Positions 1 through 9,568 of a DNA stretch of 64,000 bases are shown piece after piece. The notes beneath the pieces were generated by a model, which made no database searches, had not been told where the DNA came from, and saw only the letters and a program-made list of their open reading frames with translations. The position numbers and the translations under genes were made by a program. Location of the stretch: contig NZ_CP038852.1 in the NCBI RefSeq assembly GCF_012276695.1, positions 1,240,001-1,304,000 on the forward strand, written 5' to 3'. This stretch comes from Candidatus Pelagibacter giovannonii. Lineage in GTDB: Bacteria; Pseudomonadota; Alphaproteobacteria; Pelagibacterales; Pelagibacteraceae. The stretch's first letter is position 1. Each line of letters begins with the position of its first letter.

Positions 1-483
1 AAAACTTTACCATTAATCTTGGGAGTTGGTTTTGGTTACACAACTTTAATTATATTGATTAATTTTGTTTTAATATCAACTTTCAAAAATTATCCAATTA
101 TTCAAGAAATTATCAGAGTTCTTGGAACAATTTTTTTGATTTATCTAGCTTATAAAATTTCATTTTCAAAAATTTCTTCAGATGGAAGAACAGAAAATCC
201 AGTAAAGTTTTTAGATAAATTTATCTTTCAGTTTATCAATCCAAAAGGAGTAATGGCTGGAGTTACATTGAGTTCAAACTTTGTAGAACAAGGGGAAAAC
301 TATTTGAATCACTCTATTTGGGTAATTGTAGTTTGTAGTGTAACAGCATTTTTAAGTATCACTTCGTGGACATTTTTAGGTAAGTTTTTAAGGAAATTTG
401 CTACAAATAATAATTTTATTAAACGATTTAATTATGCTATGTCATTGCTACTTATCGTTTGTATAATAGGGTTCTACATCTAA
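1..483 (+). CDS. LysE/RhtB-family amino-acid exporter, 5' end cut off by window
   Basis: The reading frame is open from base 1, so the TTG at 19 is only an internal codon and the true start lies upstream of the window. What remains is the C-terminal part of a small hydrophobic protein with about four membrane segments. The segment around INPKGVM, between two membrane helices, is the typical central motif of LysE/RhtB transporters, which export amino acids or related metabolites across the inner membrane. Full-length members are about 200 residues. The gene ends 6 bp before the aconitase start. The substrate cannot be told from sequence. Confidence 0.75.
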   Translation, partial: KTLPLILGVGFGYTTLIILINFVLISTFKNYPIIQEIIRVLGTIFLIYLAYKISFSKISSDGRTENPVKFLDKFIFQFINPKGVMAGVTLSSNFVEQGENYLNHSIWVIVVCSVTAFLSITSWTFLGKFLRKFATNNNFIKRFNYAMSLLLIVCIIGFYI

Positions 484-489
484 AACTAA

Positions 490-3159
490 ATGAAACCAGG
501 AAACAAAAATTCATATAACTCTTTAAAATCTATCAGTATAAATGACACTGAATATAAATATTATTCTTTATCAGAAGCAGAAAAAAACGGTTTAGATGGA
601 ATTTCAAAACTACCAAAATCCCTTAAAGTTTTATTAGAAAATTTATTAAGATACGAAGATGATCTATCAGTTACTAAAAGCCAAATAGAAGCAATTAAGG
701 AATGGTTAAAGACAAAAAAATCATTAACTGAAATAGCTTATAGGCCAGCAAGAGTTTTATTGCAGGATTACACAGGAATACCAGCGGTTGCTGATCTTGC
801 GGCAATGAGAGAAGCTGTTAAAGAAAAAAATAAAGATCCAAATACTATTAATCCACTATCTGCAGTTGATCTTGTAATTGATCATTCAGTTCAAGTAGAT
901 AAATCAGCAAATAAAGATTCTTTTGAAAAAAATGTTGATATTGAATTTAAAAGAAACGGTGAGAGATATTCATTTTTAAAATGGGGTCAACAAGCATTTA
1001 ATAACTTTAGAATTGTTCCTCCTGGAACTGGGATTTGTCACCAGGTTAATTTAGAATATTTGTCAAAAGTAGTCTGGTCTGAAAAATTTAAAGACGAGAA
1101 CTATTTATTTCCTGACACTTTAGTCGGTACTGATAGTCATACTACCATGGTTAATGGCTTATCTGTTCTTGGATGGGGTGTTGGTGGAATAGAAGCTGAA
1201 GCTGGAATGTTAGGACAACCAATTTCCATGTTAATCCCTGAAGTAATCGGATTTGAAGTTAAAAATAAGATGCCAGAAGGCACTACTGCAACAGATTTGG
1301 TTTTAACAGTTGTAAAAATGTTAAGAGATAAAGGTGTTGTTGGAAAATTTGTTGAATTTTATGGAGAAGGTTTAAAAAATTTAACTCTTGCTGATAGAGC
1401 AACAATTGCCAATATGGCACCAGAATATGGAGCAACGTGTGGTTTTTTTCCTATTGATGAAGAGACATTAAAATATTTAAGATTTTCAGGAAGAGATGAA
1501 AATATAGTAAATATAGTTGAGAAGTATGCAAAAGAACAAGGTTTGTGGGCTAATGATCAAGTTGAATTTACAGACACCTTATCATTAGACATGTCTACAG
1601 TTGTTCCAACAATTTCGGGACCCAAAAGACCTCAGGACAAAGTTTTATTAACAGATGCCTCTACTGGATTTAAAAAAGTTTTTGAGGACGCAACTAGCAG
1701 AAAAGAGCAACATGTTTCAAAAGTATCAGGATCAGATTATGAAATTAAAGATGGTTCAATATTAATTGCAGCTATAACATCATGTACAAATACATCTAAC
1801 CCAAATGTATTAATTGGAGCTGGGTTGTTAGCAAAAAAAGCTGTTGAACTTGGTTTACAAACTAAACCATGGGTAAAAACATCATTAGCTCCGGGATCGC
1901 AAGTAGTAACTGATTATTTAGCAAAAGCAGGACTAAATGTATTTTTAGATAAACTTGGTTTTAATTTGGTTGGATATGGTTGCACGACTTGTATAGGAAA
2001 CTCAGGACCTTTACCGGAAGAAATTGTTCAAGCCATAGATAAAGAAAATATTTATGCTGTATCAGTGTTATCTGGAAATAGAAATTTTGAAGGAAGAATA
2101 TCACCACATATAAAAGCTAATTATTTAGCTTCCCCTCCATTAGTTGTAGCTTATGCGCTTGCCGGTCATATGGAATTTGATTTATACAAGGAACCTTTAG
2201 GAAAAAGTAAAGATGGTAAAGATGTATTTTTAAAAGATATTTGGCCATCAAATAAAGAAATTGAAGACACATTAAGAGAATCTCTTAATGCAGAGATGTT
2301 TGTTAAAAGATATTCAAATGTTTCAGAAGGCCCTAAACAGTGGCAAGAAATTAAAACTGAAAATACAAGTATTTACAATTGGGACTCTGGTTCAACTTAT
2401 GTAAAGAAACCACCATTCTTTGAAAATTTACCTGATCAACCTGAAGGGTTTAAACCTATTAAAGATGCAAGACCACTTTTGATATTAGGGGATATGGTTA
2501 CAACTGATCATATTTCTCCAGCAGGGAATATCCAAAAAGAAAGCCCAACAGGTGAGTACTTTATGGAACATCAAATACTTCCAATAGATTATAATTCCTA
2601 TGGGTCAAGAAGAGGGAACCATGAAGTAATGATGAGGGGAACTTTTGCAAATATTAGAATAAGAAATGAAATGGCACCAGGAACAGAAGGTGGATTTACA
2701 AAATTATATCCAGAAGAAAAAGTAATGCCAGTTTATAATGCTGTAGTGGAATATAAAAAAAGAGGTACAGACCTTGTTGTTATAGGTGGAAAAGAATATG
2801 GAACAGGATCGTCAAGAGATTGGGCCGCTAAAGGAACAAAGTTATTAGGTGTAAAAGTTGTAATAGCAGAAAGCTTTGAAAGAATTCATAGATCTAATTT
2901 GATTGGAATGGGTGTTTTACCACTACAATTTACTGAAGGAAACGATAGGATAAACTTAAAATTAACAGGATCAGAGTTAATAACAGTTCTTCAAATAGAA
3001 GAGGGTATAAATGCATCAGATCATGTTCAGGTTGAAATAAAATATGCCTCAGGAGATATCAAAAAAATCAAAACTCTTTGTAGGATAGACACTAAAAACG
3101 AATTAGAGTATTATAAAAATGGTGGAATACTTCAATATGTATTAAGGAACATGATTTAG
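490..3159 (+). CDS. acnA: Aconitate hydratase A
   Basis: Aconitase interconverts citrate and isocitrate in the TCA cycle in the cytoplasm. The protein has 889 residues, the usual AcnA/IRP-type length, and carries the three [4Fe-4S] ligands as Cys432 (in SCTNTSNP), Cys498 and Cys501 (in GCTTCIG), almost the same numbering as E. coli AcnA. The C-terminal swivelling domain carries GDMVTTDHISPAG and GSSRDWAAKG. The ATG at 490 follows the LysE stop by 6 bp without a strong ribosome binding site. The next gene begins 2 bp after the stop. Confidence 0.97.
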   Translation: MKPGNKNSYNSLKSISINDTEYKYYSLSEAEKNGLDGISKLPKSLKVLLENLLRYEDDLSVTKSQIEAIKEWLKTKKSLTEIAYRPARVLLQDYTGIPAVADLAAMREAVKEKNKDPNTINPLSAVDLVIDHSVQVDKSANKDSFEKNVDIEFKRNGERYSFLKWGQQAFNNFRIVPPGTGICHQVNLEYLSKVVWSEKFKDENYLFPDTLVGTDSHTTMVNGLSVLGWGVGGIEAEAGMLGQPISMLIPEVIGFEVKNKMPEGTTATDLVLTVVKMLRDKGVVGKFVEFYGEGLKNLTLADRATIANMAPEYGATCGFFPIDEETLKYLRFSGRDENIVNIVEKYAKEQGLWANDQVEFTDTLSLDMSTVVPTISGPKRPQDKVLLTDASTGFKKVFEDATSRKEQHVSKVSGSDYEIKDGSILIAAITSCTNTSNPNVLIGAGLLAKKAVELGLQTKPWVKTSLAPGSQVVTDYLAKAGLNVFLDKLGFNLVGYGCTTCIGNSGPLPEEIVQAIDKENIYAVSVLSGNRNFEGRISPHIKANYLASPPLVVAYALAGHMEFDLYKEPLGKSKDGKDVFLKDIWPSNKEIEDTLRESLNAEMFVKRYSNVSEGPKQWQEIKTENTSIYNWDSGSTYVKKPPFFENLPDQPEGFKPIKDARPLLILGDMVTTDHISPAGNIQKESPTGEYFMEHQILPIDYNSYGSRRGNHEVMMRGTFANIRIRNEMAPGTEGGFTKLYPEEKVMPVYNAVVEYKKRGTDLVVIGGKEYGTGSSRDWAAKGTKLLGVKVVIAESFERIHRSNLIGMGVLPLQFTEGNDRINLKLTGSELITVLQIEEGINASDHVQVEIKYASGDIKKIKTLCRIDTKNELEYYKNGGILQYVLRNMI

Positions 3160-3161
3160 AG

Positions 3162-3806
3162 ATGGATGAAGAAGTTACAATTATAGATACAAATGCAAGA
3201 AACGAAAGAATTAAGAATTTTTTTATTGATAATAAAAAAAAACTTATATCAATTGTCTCAATAATATTAGTAATTATAATTGGGTATTTATCATTTGAAA
3301 AATCCAAAGAAAGAACCAAAATTAAGTTAGCAAATAAATACAACTTAGCTTTAATAGACCTTAATCCAGATAATAAACAAAAAACAATTGATGAAATGGT
3401 TAATGTTGTAAAAAGTAATGACGCAACTTATTCTCCACTAGCTTTATATCATCTGTTAGACAATAATTTATTAGAGAACAATGAAGAAATAAATATATTA
3501 TTTAATGAGTTAATTGAAAAAACAAATCTTGATAATGAAATCAAGAATTTAATTATATATAAAAAAGCATTATTTAATTCGGACTTAGTAAGTGAAAATG
3601 AATTGTTAAAAATTCTTAATCCAGTAATTAATTCTGAGAGTATTTGGAAATCTCACTCATTGTATTTGTTAGCAGAATTTTTTTACTCAAAAAGTGAAAA
3701 ACAAAAAGCTAAAGATTTTTTTAACCAGATCTTAGTTTTACCTAATGCTAACAGTGCAATTAAAACAGAGTCACAAAAGAGACTAAATAGAGATCTTGGT
3801 GAATAA
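3162..3806 (+). CDS. YfgM-like membrane-anchored TPR-type protein
   Basis: A 214-residue protein with a short cytoplasmic N-terminus, one membrane helix at about residues 27-45, and a mostly helical, Lys/Glu/Asn-rich outer part resembling degenerate tetratricopeptide repeats. This architecture and the position immediately before a BamB-like gene match the yfgM-bamB pair of other proteobacteria, where YfgM helps periplasmic chaperone and outer-membrane assembly. The similarity is architectural and contextual; no single motif proves it. The end overlaps the next gene by 11 bp, suggesting translational coupling. Confidence 0.6.
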   Translation: MDEEVTIIDTNARNERIKNFFIDNKKKLISIVSIILVIIIGYLSFEKSKERTKIKLANKYNLALIDLNPDNKQKTIDEMVNVVKSNDATYSPLALYHLLDNNLLENNEEINILFNELIEKTNLDNEIKNLIIYKKALFNSDLVSENELLKILNPVINSESIWKSHSLYLLAEFFYSKSEKQKAKDFFNQILVLPNANSAIKTESQKRLNRDLGE

Positions 3807-5097
3807 AGTACTATTATCAGTCTTAATTCTCTTAATCTTAAACAGCTGCTCAACAAGTAAAAAGGTAGGTTTTTGGAATAAAGATGACAAAGATCAACAA
3901 AAAATTGAAAATACAAAAACTATTTTAACTAAACAAATAAGACTTGAAGAAGAATTTAATTCAAATCTTTACGTTAAAATATCTAACCAAAAGCCTAATC
4001 AAAATAGCTTAAATAATCAAAATGATACTGGTGAGCTATCTTATGATGGTATCTTGGAAAAAATAGGAAAATATAATTTTTCTAAATTTAAAGATTTTGA
4101 TTTTATAAGTCCTAGCCCTTTATTTTATAATAAAAATTTAGTTTTTTATAACAACAAGGGTGAAATAACCCTTTACGATGAAAATCAAAAAACTCTATGG
4201 AAAAATAATTATTACAATAAAAGTGAAAAAAAAATTAAGCCAAGATTAAATTTTGCATTAAAAAATAATATATTAATTGTAACGGATGATGTAGCAAAAT
4301 ATTATGCAATTAATATTGATACAGGTGAGCTATTATGGACAAAAACAAACATAGTTCCCTTTAACTCTAACATCAAAATAAAAGATGATGTTTTTTATGT
4401 GGTAGATTATAAAAATATTCTAAGATCAATATCAATAAAAGATGGATCAGAAATATGGAATTTAAAAACTGAAGAATCTTTAACAAAATCAAATACCAAG
4501 ATATCAATTGCCCTTGATAAAAAAATTATTTATTTTAATAATTCAATTGGGGATATTACAGCTGTAGATATAAAATCTGGCCAACTTGTTTGGCAACTAC
4601 CCACACAAAATAACAATATTAATCAAAATGCATTTCAATTGTCAAATTCAGAATTAGTGATTAATGAAAACACAATCTTTTTCTCTAATAATAAAAATGA
4701 ATTTTATTCTATTGATACCGTCACAGGATTAATTAATTGGAAAAATGAAATTAGCTCGGATCTTAAGCCTGTTGTGATCGGTAAACTTGTAATAACTATA
4801 TCTGAAAAAGGATATTTATACTTAGTTGATAAAAAATCTGGAAATATAATGAGAATTAATTATTTATACAAAGATTATAAAGATAAAAAAAGAAAACAAA
4901 TAAAACCAACAGGTTTTTTTATTACTGCAAATAAAATATATGTAACTAATAGTGATGGAAAATTAATTATTGTTAATAGTAACGAAGGTAATATTTTGAA
5001 TATAGTAAAAATTTCAGGAGGCAAAATATTACAGCCCTTTATAAATGAAAATAATCTTTTTTTAATAAGCAATGGTTCTGTTATTAAATTTAATTAG
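3796..5097 (+). CDS. bamB: BamB-like PQQ-repeat beta-propeller lipoprotein
   Basis: A 433-residue protein with a lipoprotein signal: a hydrophobic stretch ending in LNSCS, so Cys18 is the likely lipidated residue. The rest holds repeated blades of the form xxAxDxxTGxLLW (for example INIDTGELLWTK, VDIKSGQLVWQL, IDTVTGLINWKN), typical of PQQ-like propellers. BamB is a lipoprotein of the BAM complex that inserts outer-membrane proteins. The start may be TTG at 3796 or GTG at 3799, both inside the end of the preceding gene. In many proteobacteria the GTPase gene der follows; here it does not. Confidence 0.75.
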   Translation: MVNKVLLSVLILLILNSCSTSKKVGFWNKDDKDQQKIENTKTILTKQIRLEEEFNSNLYVKISNQKPNQNSLNNQNDTGELSYDGILEKIGKYNFSKFKDFDFISPSPLFYNKNLVFYNNKGEITLYDENQKTLWKNNYYNKSEKKIKPRLNFALKNNILIVTDDVAKYYAINIDTGELLWTKTNIVPFNSNIKIKDDVFYVVDYKNILRSISIKDGSEIWNLKTEESLTKSNTKISIALDKKIIYFNNSIGDITAVDIKSGQLVWQLPTQNNNINQNAFQLSNSELVINENTIFFSNNKNEFYSIDTVTGLINWKNEISSDLKPVVIGKLVITISEKGYLYLVDKKSGNIMRINYLYKDYKDKKRKQIKPTGFFITANKIYVTNSDGKLIIVNSNEGNILNIVKISGGKILQPFINENNLFLISNGSVIKFN

Positions 5098-5099
5098 CA

Positions 5100-5528
5100 A
5101 TGTTTCTTAAGTTACTTGATAAATTAGGGAGAAAAAAAGTTGTTTTAGATCGAGGACCATCTCACCCCTATTTTAATGAAGCAAAACCATGGATGAATAG
5201 ATATTATATCTTATTAAGACATAGACCAAAATGGTTCCCATTTAACATTTTATTACATGAAATGTTGGCTGATGATCATGGAAAAGGGGTCCATAATCAT
5301 ACATTTCCTTACATAACAATCATATTAAGAGGAGGTTATTGGGAAACACTAAATACTGGAAGATTTTGGCGACCAGTCGGATATATTGGTTTTAGATCAG
5401 CAAATAATTTACACAGAGTTGATCTTAAACCAGGAACAAAACCCCTTACATTATTTATATCTGGTCCTTTTGGATTAAGAAAAGGCCCGAGGTCAGAATA
5501 TGGTATAGATTTTAAAACAAAAAAATGA
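5100..5528 (+). CDS. Cupin-like conserved hypothetical protein
   Basis: I do not recognise this 142-residue protein beyond its fold. It has a central VHNHTFPY motif followed by a beta-rich segment IILRGGYWE and a later NLHRVDL, the spacing expected for two cupin boxes with His metal ligands. There is no signal peptide or membrane helix; it is rich in Arg, Lys and aromatic residues. It starts 2 bp after the BamB-like gene and overlaps the next gene by 4 bp, so it is part of the same transcription unit. Function unknown; a small-molecule dioxygenase or a binding protein are both possible. Confidence 0.55.
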   Translation: MFLKLLDKLGRKKVVLDRGPSHPYFNEAKPWMNRYYILLRHRPKWFPFNILLHEMLADDHGKGVHNHTFPYITIILRGGYWETLNTGRFWRPVGYIGFRSANNLHRVDLKPGTKPLTLFISGPFGLRKGPRSEYGIDFKTKK

Positions 5529-6583
5529 ATTTAAATAAATTATTTCTAAATTATTGTAAAAAAAATAATTTAGAAACTAATCATAATCAGTTAAATTTAA
5601 TAGAAGAACTTAATTTATTTTATAATCAGAACTTTAATAAATCATTTTTAAAAAAAATATTCACTAAACAAAATTCAAAAAAAGGATTTTATTTACAAGG
5701 AGATGTGGGTGTAGGTAAAACAATGATATTAAATTTTTTTTATAATAATTTTGAAAAAACAAAACAAAGATTTCATTTTAATGAATTTATGATTAGTTTT
5801 CATAATTTTGTATTTAAAAATAAAAAAAATAATCAAGAAAATATTATAGAGAAATTTGTTAAAAAATTAAAAAGTAAATCTAAATTAATTTATTTTGATG
5901 AGTTTCAGGTCACCAACATTGTAGATGCAATGATCTTAGGGAGCTTATTTAAAAAAATATTTGATGAAGATATAAAAGTTTTATTTACATCAAATGCTAA
6001 AATAAATGATCTTTATAAAGATGGATTACAACGAGATCAATTTCTTCCCTTTATTAAAATAATGAAAGAAAGATGTTATCAAGCAAAATTAATTATCGAA
6101 GATGACTATAGAAAATCTTCAAAAAATAAAAATGAAAGGTATTTTTATCCACTATGCGAAACAACAAATTTTAAACTTAATAAGTTTTTTAGAAAAATAA
6201 CAAAAAATCTATCTAATAAAGAAATAACTTTAATCATTAAAGGTAGAAAGTTTAATATTAAGAATTACTTTAACGGAATAGCACGTTTTGATTTTAAAGA
6301 ATTATGTTCTAAAAATATTGGAGCAGAGGATTATATAAAAATAGCGGAAGTCTGTAATTTTATTATTATAGAAAATATTCCTATCTTTAATAGCGATAAT
6401 TCTAATCAACAACAAAGATTTATTACATTAATTGATATTCTTTATGAAAAAAATATACCACTAATGATATCTTCTCAATTACAATTAGATTTATTAAGTT
6501 CCTCAGAAGATTTAAAAAAGATATTTAAAAGAACCATTAGTAGATTATATGAATTAACATCTATCAAATATAATAAACTATGA
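5525..6583 (+). CDS. zapE: ZapE/AFG1-family P-loop ATPase
   Basis: A 352-residue ATPase with Walker A GDVGVGKTM at residues 59-67, Walker B LIYFDEFQV at about 121-129 and the family motif TSN (sensor) after FTSNAKINDLYKDGLQRDQFLPF. The pattern YxDGLQRxxFLPFI is characteristic of AFG1/ZapE proteins, linked to cell division under stress in bacteria and to quality control of respiratory complexes in mitochondria. It overlaps its upstream neighbour by 4 bp and the YjbQ gene by 4 bp (ATGA type). Very AT-rich, with many Lys and Asn codons, as is common for fast-evolving genes in such genomes. Confidence 0.85.
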   Translation: MNLNKLFLNYCKKNNLETNHNQLNLIEELNLFYNQNFNKSFLKKIFTKQNSKKGFYLQGDVGVGKTMILNFFYNNFEKTKQRFHFNEFMISFHNFVFKNKKNNQENIIEKFVKKLKSKSKLIYFDEFQVTNIVDAMILGSLFKKIFDEDIKVLFTSNAKINDLYKDGLQRDQFLPFIKIMKERCYQAKLIIEDDYRKSSKNKNERYFYPLCETTNFKLNKFFRKITKNLSNKEITLIIKGRKFNIKNYFNGIARFDFKELCSKNIGAEDYIKIAEVCNFIIIENIPIFNSDNSNQQQRFITLIDILYEKNIPLMISSQLQLDLLSSSEDLKKIFKRTISRLYELTSIKYNKL

Positions 6584-6999
6584 GACAAGAATTTTTGAAT
6601 TTAGAATTGAATACAAATGGACAGAAGCTGTATGAATTTACCAACCAAATAAATCAATGGGTAAGTGATAATGAGTTTAATAATGGAATTATCAATATAA
6701 GCATTCAACACACCAGTGCTTCATTAATAATTCAAGAAAATGCTGACCCAGATGTTCAAACTGATTTAGTAAATTTTTTTAATAAGCTCGTACCTATGGA
6801 TAATTCCCTTTACATCCATACAGCTGAGGGAAAAGATGACATGCCTGCACACATAAAGTCTGCGTTAACTAATAATCAAATCTCTTTAAGCGTTAAAAAC
6901 AATGAGTTATTACTTGGTACTTGGCAGGGTTTATATCTTTTTGAGCACAGAATTGAGAAACAAAACAGATTGATTGTTCTTCACTATTTAGGAGATTAG
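6580..6999 (+). CDS. yjbQ: YjbQ/UPF0047 family protein (secondary thiamine-phosphate synthase-like)
   Basis: The 139-residue sequence carries the whole UPF0047 signature: IQHTSASLIIQENADPDV, the HTAEG...DDMPAHIKSAL segment and GTWQGLYLFEHR. Members have a weak thiamine-phosphate synthase activity in vitro, but the physiological role is unsettled. The His and Asp/Glu residues of these motifs form a metal-binding pocket in the family. The stop overlaps the photolyase stop on the other strand by 4 bp, so transcription units converge here with no room for a classical terminator. Confidence 0.9.
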   Translation: MRQEFLNLELNTNGQKLYEFTNQINQWVSDNEFNNGIINISIQHTSASLIIQENADPDVQTDLVNFFNKLVPMDNSLYIHTAEGKDDMPAHIKSALTNNQISLSVKNNELLLGTWQGLYLFEHRIEKQNRLIVLHYLGD

Positions 7000-8417
7000 T
7001 TTTTCTTAATTGTTTTAAAAGCATTTAGAGCAGCATTTCTTGCTTCAACATGATCTACAATTGGGTTTGGATAATCGACACCTACAATAACCTTAATTTG
7101 TTCTTGGTATTTGCTTTCTAGTTCCCATGGTTTATATAGAAATTTATTAGGCATGTTTTTAAGTTCTGGAACCCATTTCTTTGTATAAATTCCATCTTTA
7201 TCAAATTTTTCACCCTGGAGAATTGGGTTAAATATTCTAAAATAAGGAGCTGCATCGGCACCACAGCCAGCAACCCATTGCCATTGAGCAACGTTACTAG
7301 CTTCATTATAATCAACTAAACAATTTTTAAAATGTTTTTCACCCTCTATCCAATGAATTCTTAAGTGCTTAACAAGAAATGAAGCAACAATCATTCGTAC
7401 TCTATTATGCATCCATCCTGTTTCATACAGTTCTCTCATTCCAGCATCAACGATAGGATATCCTGTCATACCTATTTTCCATGCTTTAAGAAATTTATCA
7501 TTTTTAACCCAAGGGAAATTATCAAAATCTTTTCTAAGATTGCCTTTTAGCATTTGTGGGAAGTAATTAATTAAACTATGAGAAAATTCTCTCCATCCTA
7601 ATTCATTAATATATTTTCTATAACCAATCTTTTTAATTTTAATTGCTTGGCATTTCTTCCAAATTTTTTCCACATGTATTTGTCCAAATTTTAAGAAAGG
7701 TGATAATTTAGAGGTTCCATTAACACCAGGAATATCTCGTGCATCACCATAGCCTTCAATTCTATTATCTATTAATTCTTGTAAATATTTATTAGCTTCT
7801 TGCTCAGATGGGTTCCAATATTTTTCAAATTTTTTATGCCAATTTTTTTTAGGTAAAATTTCTTTAATAGAAATTGATTTTTTAAATATATTTATTTTTT
7901 TTGCTTTTGATTTAACTTTTATAAATTTAGAGGGTAACTTTGAAATATAAAATTGTTCAGTTTTCTTCCAAAAAGGAGTGAATACTTTATAAGGTGTACC
8001 ATCATCTTTAGTCATTTCCTGAAACTCTACAAGAATATTTCCTTTAAAATATTTATATTGAATTTCATTTTTAATGAATAAATCTCTTATTTTTTTACCT
8101 TTATTAATTATATCAGGCTCATACACTTTACTCCAATAAACAGTAACATTATTTTCCTTTTTTAAATTGGACAATACCTCTAGTTCATCACCTAATTGAA
8201 CTTCTAATGTAATATTTAACTTCTTTAGATCTATATTAAAATTTTCTAAAGATTTAGTCAGCCACCATTTTTGAGCTTCTCTTTTATTATCAAAATTTTT
8301 TGGGTTATAAATATAAAGAGCGTTTACAAACTCATGATTTTGAGTTGCAATAGATAAGGCTTCATTGTCTTCAATTCTAAAATCTTCTCTTACCCAAACA
8401 ATCGCTTTTTTTGTCAT
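6996..8417 (-). CDS. phrB: Deoxyribodipyrimidine photolyase (CPD photolyase)
   Basis: A 473-residue photolyase of the cryptochrome/photolyase family, repairing UV-induced pyrimidine dimers with light and FADH-. The N-terminal Rossmann-like antenna domain begins AIVWVREDFRIEDN; the C-terminal FAD domain has GYGDARDIPGVNGTSKLSPFLKFG-type sequence, WREF, and the canonical NRVRMIVASFLVK and QWQWVAGCGADAAPYFRIFNP segments. It sits last in a - strand run, 5 bp after the ammonia-lyase gene, so it is likely carried on the methylamine operon transcript. Light repair fits a surface-ocean lifestyle. Confidence 0.95.
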   Translation of the reverse strand: MTKKAIVWVREDFRIEDNEALSIATQNHEFVNALYIYNPKNFDNKREAQKWWLTKSLENFNIDLKKLNITLEVQLGDELEVLSNLKKENNVTVYWSKVYEPDIINKGKKIRDLFIKNEIQYKYFKGNILVEFQEMTKDDGTPYKVFTPFWKKTEQFYISKLPSKFIKVKSKAKKINIFKKSISIKEILPKKNWHKKFEKYWNPSEQEANKYLQELIDNRIEGYGDARDIPGVNGTSKLSPFLKFGQIHVEKIWKKCQAIKIKKIGYRKYINELGWREFSHSLINYFPQMLKGNLRKDFDNFPWVKNDKFLKAWKIGMTGYPIVDAGMRELYETGWMHNRVRMIVASFLVKHLRIHWIEGEKHFKNCLVDYNEASNVAQWQWVAGCGADAAPYFRIFNPILQGEKFDKDGIYTKKWVPELKNMPNKFLYKPWELESKYQEQIKVIVGVDYPNPIVDHVEARNAALNAFKTIKKN

Positions 8418-8422
8418 ATTTC

Positions 8423-9565
8423 CTAGATTTTTTGCAATCCATCATTTAAAAGTTTTTGATACATTGCATGGTCAGTTAAACCCTCACAACCAAATAAAAG
8501 TACATTTGATTCTGAGTTTAGTTTTAACTTATCTAAGTATTCTTTATTATTAAAAGAGCCTATTAACGCAATTACACCTGGAACGGCACATTCACCACCT
8601 ATGATTTTTTCATTAGATAAACGCTTTTCTGCTAAAAGTGCTACTGCAGTTGAGATTGCTTCATCTGGTATAGTTAAACAATAGTTGGCAGAATTTTTTA
8701 AAATCTCCCAGGCTATACTTGATACATCACCACAAGACATACCACCCATTACTGTTTCTTTTTTAATATCAACAGTTGTTGGTATATTATTATTAATACT
8801 TTGAAAAACACAGTCAGCATTTTCAGGTTCTATAATAATAAATTGAGGAATATTTTCTGATAATTTTGCAAATCCTGCTATCATTGCTGCAGCCATACCA
8901 CCAACGCCTGCTTGAAGAAAAACGTGTGTAATAGAGTTTTTATCTATTTCATCAATAATTTCTTTAACCATAATTGTGTATCCAGCCATTATTAATTTTG
9001 GAACTTCTTTATAGCCTTCCCATGAAACATCTTGGACTATTTCCCAGTTGTTTTTATTTGATTGCTCTATACATTTTTTTAAAGAGTTATCGTAGTTACC
9101 TTTAACCCTAATAACTTCAGCATCAAGATTACGCATAGCTTCAGCTCTAGACTCACTAACAAATTCACTTATAAATATTTTACATTTTAAGCCTAGTCTT
9201 TGCGCACCCCATGCAACAGATCTTCCATGATTTCCAGCTGTAGCTGTCGAAACTGTTATGTTCTTTTTTTCACTTGCGATTTTATAGACAGCAAAAGCTC
9301 CACCTAATGCTTTAAATGATTTAAGTTCAAATCTTTTATCTTCATCTTTGTAGTAAATATTTTTGAATTTTAATTCATCGTTTAATTTATTTAATTTAAT
9401 CAGTGGAGTAGGGGCATAATTATTCCAACTAGATATAGCTTCTATCGCTTCATCTATAAATTTTTCTGGAAGTTGTGTAAGTATATTTTCTTTATTAAAT
9501 TTATAATTTTTATTCTCTAAAAATGATGTGATAGACCAAAGATCTTTCTGCAGGATTGATTTCAT
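8423..9565 (-). CDS. dpaL: Diaminopropionate ammonia-lyase-like PLP enzyme
   Basis: A 380-residue fold-type II PLP enzyme. RFELKSFKALGGAFA places the Schiff-base lysine at about Lys85, and ATAGNHGRSVAWGAQRLG and GVGGMAAAMIAG are the substrate- and phosphate-binding loops. This pattern is that of 2,3-diaminopropionate ammonia-lyase, which releases pyruvate and two ammonia. It starts 3 bp after the gmaS stop and precedes phrB by 5 bp, so it is co-transcribed with N-methylglutamate genes; the reason is unknown. It could act on another amino acid such as serine or threonine. Confidence 0.8.
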   Translation of the reverse strand: MKSILQKDLWSITSFLENKNYKFNKENILTQLPEKFIDEAIEAISSWNNYAPTPLIKLNKLNDELKFKNIYYKDEDKRFELKSFKALGGAFAVYKIASEKKNITVSTATAGNHGRSVAWGAQRLGLKCKIFISEFVSESRAEAMRNLDAEVIRVKGNYDNSLKKCIEQSNKNNWEIVQDVSWEGYKEVPKLIMAGYTIMVKEIIDEIDKNSITHVFLQAGVGGMAAAMIAGFAKLSENIPQFIIIEPENADCVFQSINNNIPTTVDIKKETVMGGMSCGDVSSIAWEILKNSANYCLTIPDEAISTAVALLAEKRLSNEKIIGGECAVPGVIALIGSFNNKEYLDKLKLNSESNVLLFGCEGLTDHAMYQKLLNDGLQKI

Positions 9566-9568
9566 TTA

